Source: Lutibacter sp.
GTDB lineage: Bacteria; Bacteroidota; Bacteroidia; Flavobacteriales; Flavobacteriaceae
NCBI RefSeq assembly: GCF_013139515.1
Contig: NZ_WTAR01000118.1
Span: 1 to 41,793, forward strand
Length of the DNA stretch: 41,793 bases
Direction of reading: 5' to 3'
This document shows, piece by piece, positions 1 to 7,095 of this stretch. The notes under the pieces were generated by a model. That model searched no databases. It was not told the DNA's origin and saw only the letters and a list, made by a program, of their open reading frames with translations. Position 1 is the first letter of the stretch; each line of letters begins with the position of its first letter. Both the position numbers and the translations under genes were made by a program.

Positions 1-121
1 CTTGTTAATTAATCTTGTCACAAATGTACAAGCACATCTAAGCTTATTTCTAGAAAATTAGTTAACCAAATCTTAACTGTCGACCAATGGAACTTATCTC
101 CCGTTTAACAAATCCTAAAAC

Positions 122-154
122 AAAAAAGAGGGAAGATTTACATCTTCCCTCTTT
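122..154 (-). terminator. Rho-independent terminator of the purD operon
   Basis: A hairpin with arms 128-137 and 142-151 (gagggaagat / atcttccctc) and a TTAC loop is flanked by an A run at 122-127 on the left. Read on the minus strand this is a stem followed by a T run, directly downstream of the purD stop. Positions 1-121 hold no gene I can support. Confidence 0.85.
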
Positions 155-194
155 CATATTATATTGTAAAAAATTTAATGTATAGTGTTGTTAT

Positions 195-1466
195 TTATAA
201 ATCAAAGCCAAGGTCTGTTCTAAAATTCATGTTTTCAAAATTTATCTTTTCTATAGTTTGATAAGATTGCTTTAATGCTTGTTTAAAATCACTTCCGTAA
301 GAGGTAATTGCAATAACTCTACCGCCATTTGTAACAATATTATTGTTACTTATAGTTGTACCTGCATGAAAAGGTATTGAATTTTCAACTTTATCAAGTC
401 CGTTTATTACTTTTCCTTTTTCATAACCTTCAGGATAGCCACCTGATACTAACATTACTGTACAAGCGCTTTCTTCCTTAAATTCAATAGTTTTTGTATG
501 TAGTTCATTGTTTCCAGTTGCTATTAATAGTTCTAAAAAATCACTTTTAACACGTGGTATAACAACTTCAGTTTCTGGATCACCCATACGGCAATTGTAT
601 TCAATTACTTTTGGCTCATCTCCAACTTTTATAATTCCGAAGAAAATAAACCCTTTATACGGAATATTATCTTTTTGAAGTCCTTCAACTGTTGGTTTAA
701 TAACGCTGTCTTCAATTTTCTTCATAAATACATCATTGGCAAACGGAACAGGTGAAATAGCTCCCATACCACCCGTATTTAAACCTACATCTCCTTCTCC
801 AATACGTTTATAATCTTTAGCATTGGGTAAGTTTATATAACTTTTACCATCAGTTAATACAAAACAACTTAACTCAATACCGTCTAAAAATTCTTCAATA
901 ACAACTTTGCTACTTGCTGCTCCAAATTTTTGATTGGCTAACATTTCTTTTAGCTCGTCTTTTGCTTCTTGTAAATCGTTTAAAATTAGCACTCCTTTTC
1001 CTCCTGCTAAGCCATCTGCTTTTAAAACATATGGCGAACTTAAAGTTTCTAAAAACTGATATCCTTCTTCTAAATTATGGTTTGTAAAACTTTTATAAGC
1101 TGCAGTTGGAATATTATGTCTGTACATAAATTCTTTTGCAAACTCTTTACTTCCTTCTAGTTGTGCAGCATATTTTTGTGGACCTATAACAGCTATATTC
1201 TTTAATTGATCATCATTTAAAAAGAAATCATGAATACCTTTTACTAATGGATCTTCAGGGCCAACAATAACTAATTTTATATTATTTTGAAGTACGGTTA
1301 ACTTAACTGCTTCAAAATTGGTTGGGTTTACGTTTACGTTTGTTCCAAATTGCATAGTTCCTGCATTTCCTGGCGCAATAAACAACTGAGTTAATAAATT
1401 GCTTTGTGCTATTTTCCAAGCTAGTGCATGTTCTCTTCCTCCTGATCCTAAAATTAGTACATTCAT
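195..1466 (-). CDS. purD: Phosphoribosylamine--glycine ligase (GARS)
   Basis: Joins 5-phosphoribosylamine and glycine with ATP to make GAR, the second step of de novo purine synthesis, in the cytoplasm. The 423-residue length is normal for a stand-alone bacterial PurD. The N-terminus MNVLILGSGGREHAL is the family signature, followed by GPEDPLVKGI, the ATP-grasp glycine-rich segment LKADGLAGGKGV and the C-terminal CRMGDPETE motif that binds metal and nucleotide. It is the last gene of a run with the sugar transferase (10 bp upstream) and the DUF6909 gene, and a terminator follows it. Nothing in the sequence suggests fusion or truncation. Confidence 0.97.
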   Translation of the reverse strand: MNVLILGSGGREHALAWKIAQSNLLTQLFIAPGNAGTMQFGTNVNVNPTNFEAVKLTVLQNNIKLVIVGPEDPLVKGIHDFFLNDDQLKNIAVIGPQKYAAQLEGSKEFAKEFMYRHNIPTAAYKSFTNHNLEEGYQFLETLSSPYVLKADGLAGGKGVLILNDLQEAKDELKEMLANQKFGAASSKVVIEEFLDGIELSCFVLTDGKSYINLPNAKDYKRIGEGDVGLNTGGMGAISPVPFANDVFMKKIEDSVIKPTVEGLQKDNIPYKGFIFFGIIKVGDEPKVIEYNCRMGDPETEVVIPRVKSDFLELLIATGNNELHTKTIEFKEESACTVMLVSGGYPEGYEKGKVINGLDKVENSIPFHAGTTISNNNIVTNGGRVIAITSYGSDFKQALKQSYQTIEKINFENMNFRTDLGFDL

Positions 1467-1476
1467 AAATGTGGTT

Positions 1477-2073
1477 TTATCTGCCTTTTCCTTTAATTAC
1501 TACTATTATTGTGCTTAAAATTACTTTAATATCTGTCCAGAAAGATAAATTGTCTAAATAAATTAAATCGTATCTCGCTCTTTTTAACATTTGATCTAAA
1601 TTATCTGCATAACCATATTTAATTTGACCTAACGATGTGATTCCTGGTTTAAGCTGTTGCATTTTTTTATATTTAGGAAGATGCTTTTTAATTTCATCTA
1701 AAAAATACTGACGCTCTGGTCTTGGGCCAACAACACTCATTTCCCCTATTAAAACATTATAAAATTGCGGAAATTCATCAATTCTAAAAGTTCTAATAAA
1801 TTTTCCAAATTTTGTAATTCTAGTTGTTTCATCTTTTGATAATAATGGATCATTTATAGGTGGCATACCTCTCATGCTTTTAAACTTATAAATGTTAAAA
1901 GTTTGTCCATTTTCTCCAATTCTTTCTTGTGTGAAAAATGTTTTTTCTCTACTTTCTAAAAAAATGAGCAACGCAACAATTGGTGTTAACCAACTTAAAA
2001 CAAATAATAACACCAACATTGAAAATACGATATCAAAAATTCTTTTAAAAAATATGTACGGCTTTGTATTCAA
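1477..2073 (-). CDS. PglC-like sugar transferase (monotopic phosphoglycosyl transferase)
   Basis: Predicted to transfer a sugar phosphate from a nucleotide sugar to undecaprenyl phosphate, starting a surface glycan at the inner face of the cytoplasmic membrane. At 198 residues it has only the catalytic core and lacks the multi-pass N-terminal part of WcaJ-type enzymes. Visible are the N-terminal membrane hairpin (about 8-38), the KFKSMR motif (about 63-68), the catalytic Asp-Glu pair in FRIDEFPQF (D99, E100) and GPRPE at 116-120. It lies 9 bp after the DUF6909 gene and 10 bp before purD, so it is probably co-transcribed with both. The sugar cannot be read from the sequence, and no glycosyltransferase cluster is nearby. 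Confidence 0.9.
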   Translation of the reverse strand: MNTKPYIFFKRIFDIVFSMLVLLFVLSWLTPIVALLIFLESREKTFFTQERIGENGQTFNIYKFKSMRGMPPINDPLLSKDETTRITKFGKFIRTFRIDEFPQFYNVLIGEMSVVGPRPERQYFLDEIKKHLPKYKKMQQLKPGITSLGQIKYGYADNLDQMLKRARYDLIYLDNLSFWTDIKVILSTIIVVIKGKGR

Positions 2074-2082
2074 CTGTATTTT

Positions 2083-3771
2083 CTAAAAAATTTGCTCTAA
2101 AATTTTTTCAGTAATCACATATGTTGGTAAAACACCCGTTGTACCTAAACCTCCTGAGGCAAGCGTACTTCCAGTTTCTAACGGATTATCTGATGCATAA
2201 TACGCGTAACGAACTTTAACTTTGCTTGATATGTTTCCTCTTATTTTTGCTGCTGCTTGTATTGCTTTTTGATAATGAGCGCCTTCCATTTCAAGTCCTG
2301 TAACTTTCCATGTTGAATCATGGAAAAAACTTAAAATATCTTTATTTTGGAGTGATGTTCCTAAAACGGTAACCATTGCACCTGTGTAAACATCTACGCC
2401 ACAACCTTCAAACATTCTCTTTTTTAACTGGTTTTTAAATGGGTAATTGTCAGCCGTTCCTTCAAAAATATGTGAAGAAGGAATCATAATATCTCCTTTA
2501 CCACCTTCTAAAATACCTGCTTTTCCCATTATTGAAACAGATTCAATATTTAAATGGTGTTTTTTATTATTACCGCAAACATATGGTTTTAGCAATTCAT
2601 CCATAGTTTCATAAGCTTGTTCACCAAAGGCATAATCCATTACAATTAATACAGGTTTTCCGCTAGCATTTAAACTGTTTTCTATTGAATATTGAGTTTT
2701 ACTCATATCAATTTTAGCAGTGTCTATAACTTGTACATTTATGTTGGTTCCTGAAGTGTCTTTTATATAAGTTAATCCGTTTTCAGCAGCATAATCCATA
2801 ACTTGTTTTCTTAAGTCTTCATTTTCATCATTACTTAATAATTCGAATAATGAAATAGTATCGTTATTTTTAATTTGTTGTGGAAGTACAATTGGTGCGT
2901 AAATTGAATTCATAACACTATGCATATTCGCGCTAATAATATGAATTGGACGGTTTAATAAATTTTGTTCATTTAAAACGTCTTTTATATTAGTTGCCCA
3001 AATTTCACCATAAATATGATGCCCAATTCGTTCTCTTAAACTTGGACTAAAATTAATAGCTCTTTTTATAGTGTGCACTTTTTCATTAATTGCAATATTT
3101 CCTAACCAATAAATTATTTGAAAAAACCGATCAGGGTTTTGTTCTTCACCTAATGTTGCATGTACATTTTGTGTTTCTTCAAAACTTCTTCCTAAAATAC
3201 TTGCCATATGCGCTAACATAATATCTCTATTATCTCTTGTTAACTTTCTATTGTGTAATACAATATCTTCTAATTTCTTCCATTCTCTAATAGTTTCACC
3301 TTCATCATTTACCAATACTTTGGCAGCTATTTTGTGAGATTCAATAAATAAAAATGTTAAATGGGTTAAAATATCATAAATCTCAGAACGTCCACGAGTA
3401 ACTTCAATGTTCATTTGATCTTTATCAATTCTAAAACAAGTTCTTCTTCTTTTTGCTGGAATTATTGGTTTAAAATGTGAATTTGAATATCCTTCATCTG
3501 CTGTTAAATTAACATACCTACATTCTTCAATTCCTTCAGGTAAGCGTTCTATTACATAAATTAAACCATTTAGTTCTACTTTTTCTTCAGCTATAGAACC
3601 GTATATTTCTGGTCTAAGAATTAATAGTGCTTCACGTAATGCATCTCCAGATATTCCCATTGGTTTGTAAAAACCACGAGTAAATAAATGACGCATTGAT
3701 ATATACAAACGTTCAATTGCTTTTGACGATTCTTGAGCGCGTGTTCTTCCTTTTATTTTTGTGTGTGGCAT
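2083..3771 (-). CDS. DUF6909 family protein with nucleoside-phosphorylase-like C-terminal region
   Basis: I recognise the 562-residue protein as the DUF6909 family of Bacteroidota, which has no assigned function as far as I know. It has no signal peptide or membrane segment. The C-terminal ~150 residues carry motifs of the PNP/UDP phosphorylase and AMP nucleosidase superfamily in the right order: GKAG at 416-419 with GD at 426-427, YTGAMVTV at 462-469, GLEMEGA at 492-498 and ASDNPL at 526-531. In AMP nucleosidase the corresponding elements are a GxxAGL...GD stretch, RTGT, DMES and VSDKPL. The N-terminal ~330 residues resemble nothing I know. Co-direction with purD fits a role in purine metabolism, but that is inference. 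Confidence 0.75.
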   Translation of the reverse strand: MPHTKIKGRTRAQESSKAIERLYISMRHLFTRGFYKPMGISGDALREALLILRPEIYGSIAEEKVELNGLIYVIERLPEGIEECRYVNLTADEGYSNSHFKPIIPAKRRRTCFRIDKDQMNIEVTRGRSEIYDILTHLTFLFIESHKIAAKVLVNDEGETIREWKKLEDIVLHNRKLTRDNRDIMLAHMASILGRSFEETQNVHATLGEEQNPDRFFQIIYWLGNIAINEKVHTIKRAINFSPSLRERIGHHIYGEIWATNIKDVLNEQNLLNRPIHIISANMHSVMNSIYAPIVLPQQIKNNDTISLFELLSNDENEDLRKQVMDYAAENGLTYIKDTSGTNINVQVIDTAKIDMSKTQYSIENSLNASGKPVLIVMDYAFGEQAYETMDELLKPYVCGNNKKHHLNIESVSIMGKAGILEGGKGDIMIPSSHIFEGTADNYPFKNQLKKRMFEGCGVDVYTGAMVTVLGTSLQNKDILSFFHDSTWKVTGLEMEGAHYQKAIQAAAKIRGNISSKVKVRYAYYASDNPLETGSTLASGGLGTTGVLPTYVITEKILEQIF

Positions 3772-3788
3772 ACCGTTTTTTTGGAATT

Positions 3789-3796
3789 CAAAGATA
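3789..3796 (-). promoter_or_regulatory. -7 promoter box upstream of the DUF6909 gene
   Basis: TATCTTTG on the minus strand, 17 bp before the DUF6909 start, matches the Bacteroidota -7 consensus TAnnTTTG exactly. I see no convincing -33 TTTG. The box lies in the 44-bp gap after the S41 protease stop, so the DUF6909-sugar transferase-purD unit probably has its own start. Confidence 0.5.
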
Positions 3797-3815
3797 CAAC
3801 TTATCTGTTTATTGT

Positions 3816-5453
3816 TTATTTTTTTAATATCAAAGTATATTCTTCAGTACTATTTAAAATTGACATTGCTTTTATAATTGTAGTATCAAATTTAGCTTTT
3901 TGCATATAAACACCTTCTTCATAATAATAGCGTTTTACTATTTCTTCGGTTAACTTATGCAAAATTTCATTGTTGTTTTTGTCTAATTCTTTTAATTTTT
4001 CTTCTTCAATTTTCTCTAAAAGCTCTGTATACGTTTTAGCAAAATTTCCATCTAAGTTTTCTGAAACAGCTTTTTCTTTTGCTAATTTAAATTTAGTTTC
4101 GGTTGGTGTTTCAAAATCTTTATTGTTTTTACTTAGGTAATTTTTAAGTAATGAAAAATCAGATTCGTTTAAAACAAATGTTGAAGGTGTTGAAATTGTT
4201 GTGTTTTTATAAAAATAATTAGTTACATAATTAAAAAACGCCTCAGATTTTAACAACGTTTTTGTAGTTTCAGTTGTTGGTGTTTTTTTAATTTCAATAT
4301 CGGGTAAAATTCCACCGCCACCATAAACTGTTCTTCCAATTTCAGTTTTATAGGTTTCTCTACCTGCATCAGAAAATTTTGGAATAGTTCTATCATCTTT
4401 TCTGTTGGTGTAATCTAGTTCCTGAATACACCTTCCGCTTGGCGTGTAATATTTAGAAATTGTGATTTTCATTTGCGTACCGTAAGAAAGTTCTCGGTAT
4501 CGTTGCACCAACCCTTTTCCAAAAGAACGTTCGCCAACAATTACAGCTCTATCATAATCTTGTAATGATCCTGCTAAAATTTCTGAAGCAGATGCAGAAC
4601 GGTTATTTACAAGTATTGTAATTGGTATTTCTAAATCTAATGGTTCTTGTCTTGTTTTAAAGGTGTTACTCCATTTTTCAACCTTGGCTTTTGTAATAAC
4701 CACAATTTTATCTTTCGGAATAAAAAAATTAGTGATTTTTACGGCTTCCATTAACAATCCCCCAGGATTTCCTCTAACATCAATAATTAATTTTTGCATG
4801 CCTTCTTCCTTCAATTCTAAAAATGCTTTTTTTACTTCAGAAGCTGCTTTTTCATTAAACTTTGTAAATGCTATATAACCAACATTATTAGCTAACATGG
4901 TGTAATAAGGTACTGGATTTACTACAACTTTTTTTCGTGTAATCTCAACGTCAATCTTTTTACTTTGACGTTCAATTTGAAGTTTTAAAGTAGTATTTGG
5001 CAATCCATTAAATAATGCTGAAACTCCTTTTTCGTCATAATCTTTAATAACAATATCATCTATTTTTAAAATTTTATCTCCTGGTTTTATGTCTGATTTT
5101 TCAGCTGGAGAATTTTTTAAAATTTCACGAATAGTAAGTGTTTTGTTTTTATATGTAGATATTGCTCCAATTCCACCATATTCACCTGTTGATTGAATTC
5201 TTGCATCTTCAACTCCTTGCTCATCATAATAACGCGTGTAAGGATCTAAATTTTGAAGCATATGATTTACGGCGTTATTGGTAAGTTTTGCCGGGTTTAC
5301 CTCATCTATATAATACATATTTAACTCCTTAAATAAAGTGGTATAAATATCTATTTGTTTTGCTATTTCAAAAAAATCAGATTGAAATCCAATAGAAACC
5401 AACATAGAAATAGTTATAAAAACTCCTATAATTAGTTTTTTAATTTTGCTCAT
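3816..5453 (-). CDS. S41 family C-terminal processing peptidase (CtpA/Prc-like)
   Basis: A serine protease with a Ser-Lys dyad that trims or degrades periplasmic proteins. An N-terminal signal or anchor segment (about 5-23) is followed by a PDZ domain (about 85-165) and the S41 catalytic domain. The catalytic Ser lies in NNRSASASEILAG (about 283-295) and the Lys in GERSFGKGLVQ (about 307-317). The GNPGG loop (about 228-232) is also typical. The C-terminal ~150 residues are charged and helical, as in the Bacteroidota versions. The start overlaps the 3' end of rnpA by 14 bp, so translation is likely coupled to rnpA. Confidence 0.94.
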   Translation of the reverse strand: MSKIKKLIIGVFITISMLVSIGFQSDFFEIAKQIDIYTTLFKELNMYYIDEVNPAKLTNNAVNHMLQNLDPYTRYYDEQGVEDARIQSTGEYGGIGAISTYKNKTLTIREILKNSPAEKSDIKPGDKILKIDDIVIKDYDEKGVSALFNGLPNTTLKLQIERQSKKIDVEITRKKVVVNPVPYYTMLANNVGYIAFTKFNEKAASEVKKAFLELKEEGMQKLIIDVRGNPGGLLMEAVKITNFFIPKDKIVVITKAKVEKWSNTFKTRQEPLDLEIPITILVNNRSASASEILAGSLQDYDRAVIVGERSFGKGLVQRYRELSYGTQMKITISKYYTPSGRCIQELDYTNRKDDRTIPKFSDAGRETYKTEIGRTVYGGGGILPDIEIKKTPTTETTKTLLKSEAFFNYVTNYFYKNTTISTPSTFVLNESDFSLLKNYLSKNNKDFETPTETKFKLAKEKAVSENLDGNFAKTYTELLEKIEEEKLKELDKNNNEILHKLTEEIVKRYYYEEGVYMQKAKFDTTIIKAMSILNSTEEYTLILKK

Positions 5454-5826
5454 CTTCTTTAATTTTGGTTAAAAATTTATTGCCAACTTTTTGTATTGAT
5501 AACTCTAAATCTTTATAATTTATTTCTTCATTAGTCATGTAAATAAACATAAAACTATAATTTTCGTTTAAGTTTTCAGAAAACAATTGTTTATGTAAAC
5601 GATACGCTTCACGCATTAATCTTTTAATTCTATTTCTATTAACTGCTAATTTTACTGAACGTTTTGGAACTGTAAATCCTACTTTTATAGGAAACTCTGA
5701 ACTGTACTTATTTTTCAAATATATAAGTTGAAGAGGAAATGATTTTACACGACTACCTTCAGCAAATAATTGCTCTATCGCTTTTTTACTTTTTAATTTT
5801 TCTGTTTTTCCTAAGGTAAATCTCAT
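5440..5826 (-). CDS. rnpA: Ribonuclease P protein component
   Basis: The small basic protein subunit of RNase P, which supports 5' maturation of tRNA precursors. The RNR signature is visible in KLAVNRNRIKRLMREAYR. I take the ATG at 5826 (MRFTLGKTEKL, 128 residues) as the start. An in-frame GTG at 5832 would add two residues, but it overlaps a perfect -7 promoter box (TACATTTG), so it could not be inside the message. The 3' end overlaps the S41 protease by 14 bp. rpmH, its usual neighbour in many bacteria, is not present here. Confidence 0.95.
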   Translation of the reverse strand: MRFTLGKTEKLKSKKAIEQLFAEGSRVKSFPLQLIYLKNKYSSEFPIKVGFTVPKRSVKLAVNRNRIKRLMREAYRLHKQLFSENLNENYSFMFIYMTNEEINYKDLELSIQKVGNKFLTKIKEDEQN

Positions 5827-5831
5827 TAGCA

Positions 5832-5861
5832 CAAATGTAAGGAATAAAAGATTTCAACAAA
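5832..5861 (-). promoter_or_regulatory. rnpA promoter, probably producing a leaderless mRNA
   Basis: On the minus strand, TTTG (5858-5861), an 18-bp spacer and TACATTTG (5832-5839) match the Bacteroidota consensus TTTG-N~19-TAnnTTTG. The -7 box ends 6 bp before the rnpA ATG, so transcription should begin at or next to the start codon. Confidence 0.65.
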
Positions 5862-5886
5862 TCAAATTCTAAAAGACTTTAATTAG

Positions 5887-5894
5887 TAAATTTG
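5887..5894 (+). promoter_or_regulatory. -7 promoter box of the acyl-CoA dehydrogenase gene
   Basis: TAAATTTG matches TAnnTTTG exactly and lies 22 bp before the start codon. A -33 TTTG is not evident at the expected place. The box faces away from the rnpA promoter, so the 84-bp gap is a divergent promoter region. Confidence 0.5.
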
Positions 5895-5916
5895 TATACA
5901 TTAAAATTTAAAAACG

Positions 5917-7095
5917 ATGTCACAAGATTTATTTCAAGCTCCAGATTATTATCAATTAGATGAATTGTTAACTGAAGAACATATATTAGTACGAGATGCA
6001 GCTCGCGAATGGGTAAAAAAAGAAGTATCTCCAATTATTGAAGATGCTGCACAACAAGCAAAATTTCCAACATCAATAGTTAAAGGTTTGGCTGAAATTG
6101 GTGCTTTTGGGCCTTATATTCCTGAAGAATATGGTGGTGCTGGATTAGACCAAATGTCTTACGGATTAATTATGCAAGAAATAGAAAGAGGCGACTCAGG
6201 TGTTCGTTCAACCGCATCTGTACAATCTTCTTTAGTTATGTATCCTATTTGGAAATATGGAAACGAAGCACAAAAACAAAAATACTTACCAAAATTAGCT
6301 AGTGGTGAATTTTTAGGCTGCTTTGGATTAACAGAACCTGACCATGGATCAAACCCAGGAGGAATGGTAACCAACATTAAAGATATGGGTGATCATTTTT
6401 TATTGAATGGTGCAAAAATGTGGATTTCAAATGCTCCTTTTGCTGATATTGCTATTGTTTGGGCTAAAAATGAAGAAGGGCGTATAAAAGGATTAATTGT
6501 TGAACGTGGAATGGAAGGTTTTACAACTCCTGAAACACATAATAAATGGTCACTTAGAGCTTCCGCTACTGGAGAATTGATTTTTGACAATGTTAAAATT
6601 CCAAAAGAAAATATTTTACCAAATAAAGATGGTTTAGGTGCTCCGTTAGGATGTTTAGACTCTGCTAGGTATGGTATTGCTTGGGGTGCTATTGGTGCTG
6701 CAATGGATTGTTATGATACTGCGCTTCGTTATTCTAAAGAACGTATGCAATTTGGTAAACCTATAGGTGCTTTTCAACTTCAGCAAAAAAAATTAGCTGA
6801 AATGGTTACAGAAATCACAAAAGCTCAATTATTAACTTGGCGCTTAGGAACTTTAAGAAATGAAGGAAAAGCAACAACTGCCCAAATTTCTATGGCTAAA
6901 CGTAATAATGTTGAAATGGCCATAAACATTGCCAGAGAAGCGCGTCAGATTTTAGGCGCAATGGGTATTACTGGTGAATACTCAATTATGCGTCATATGA
7001 TGAATTTAGAAAGTGTAATTACGTATGAAGGAACACACGATATTCATTTGCTAATTACAGGAATGGATATTACAGGGTTACCTGCTTTTAAATAA
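5917..7095 (+). CDS. gcdH: Acyl-CoA dehydrogenase, glutaryl-CoA dehydrogenase type
   Basis: FAD enzyme predicted to oxidise and decarboxylate glutaryl-CoA to crotonyl-CoA in lysine and tryptophan breakdown. Within the acyl-CoA dehydrogenase family it is assigned to the glutaryl-CoA group by GVRSTASVQSSLVM (Arg97 corresponds to the glutarate-binding Arg) and by the catalytic Glu371 in YEGTHDIH. The flavin and substrate segments FGLTEPDHGSNPGG and KMWISNA are intact. The 392-residue length is normal. Its stop codon directly abuts that of the TonB receptor on the other strand. An ALDH7-like enzyme at 32900-34453 would fit the same catabolism, but it is not linked to this gene. Confidence 0.9.
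   Translation: MSQDLFQAPDYYQLDELLTEEHILVRDAAREWVKKEVSPIIEDAAQQAKFPTSIVKGLAEIGAFGPYIPEEYGGAGLDQMSYGLIMQEIERGDSGVRSTASVQSSLVMYPIWKYGNEAQKQKYLPKLASGEFLGCFGLTEPDHGSNPGGMVTNIKDMGDHFLLNGAKMWISNAPFADIAIVWAKNEEGRIKGLIVERGMEGFTTPETHNKWSLRASATGELIFDNVKIPKENILPNKDGLGAPLGCLDSARYGIAWGAIGAAMDCYDTALRYSKERMQFGKPIGAFQLQQKKLAEMVTEITKAQLLTWRLGTLRNEGKATTAQISMAKRNNVEMAINIAREARQILGAMGITGEYSIMRHMMNLESVITYEGTHDIHLLITGMDITGLPAFK

Noticed and set aside
2-61. Open plus-strand frame at the left edge ending in TAG (LLINLVTNVQ...)
   Set aside because: Only 19 codons are visible, with no recognisable motif; it could be the end of a gene or chance.
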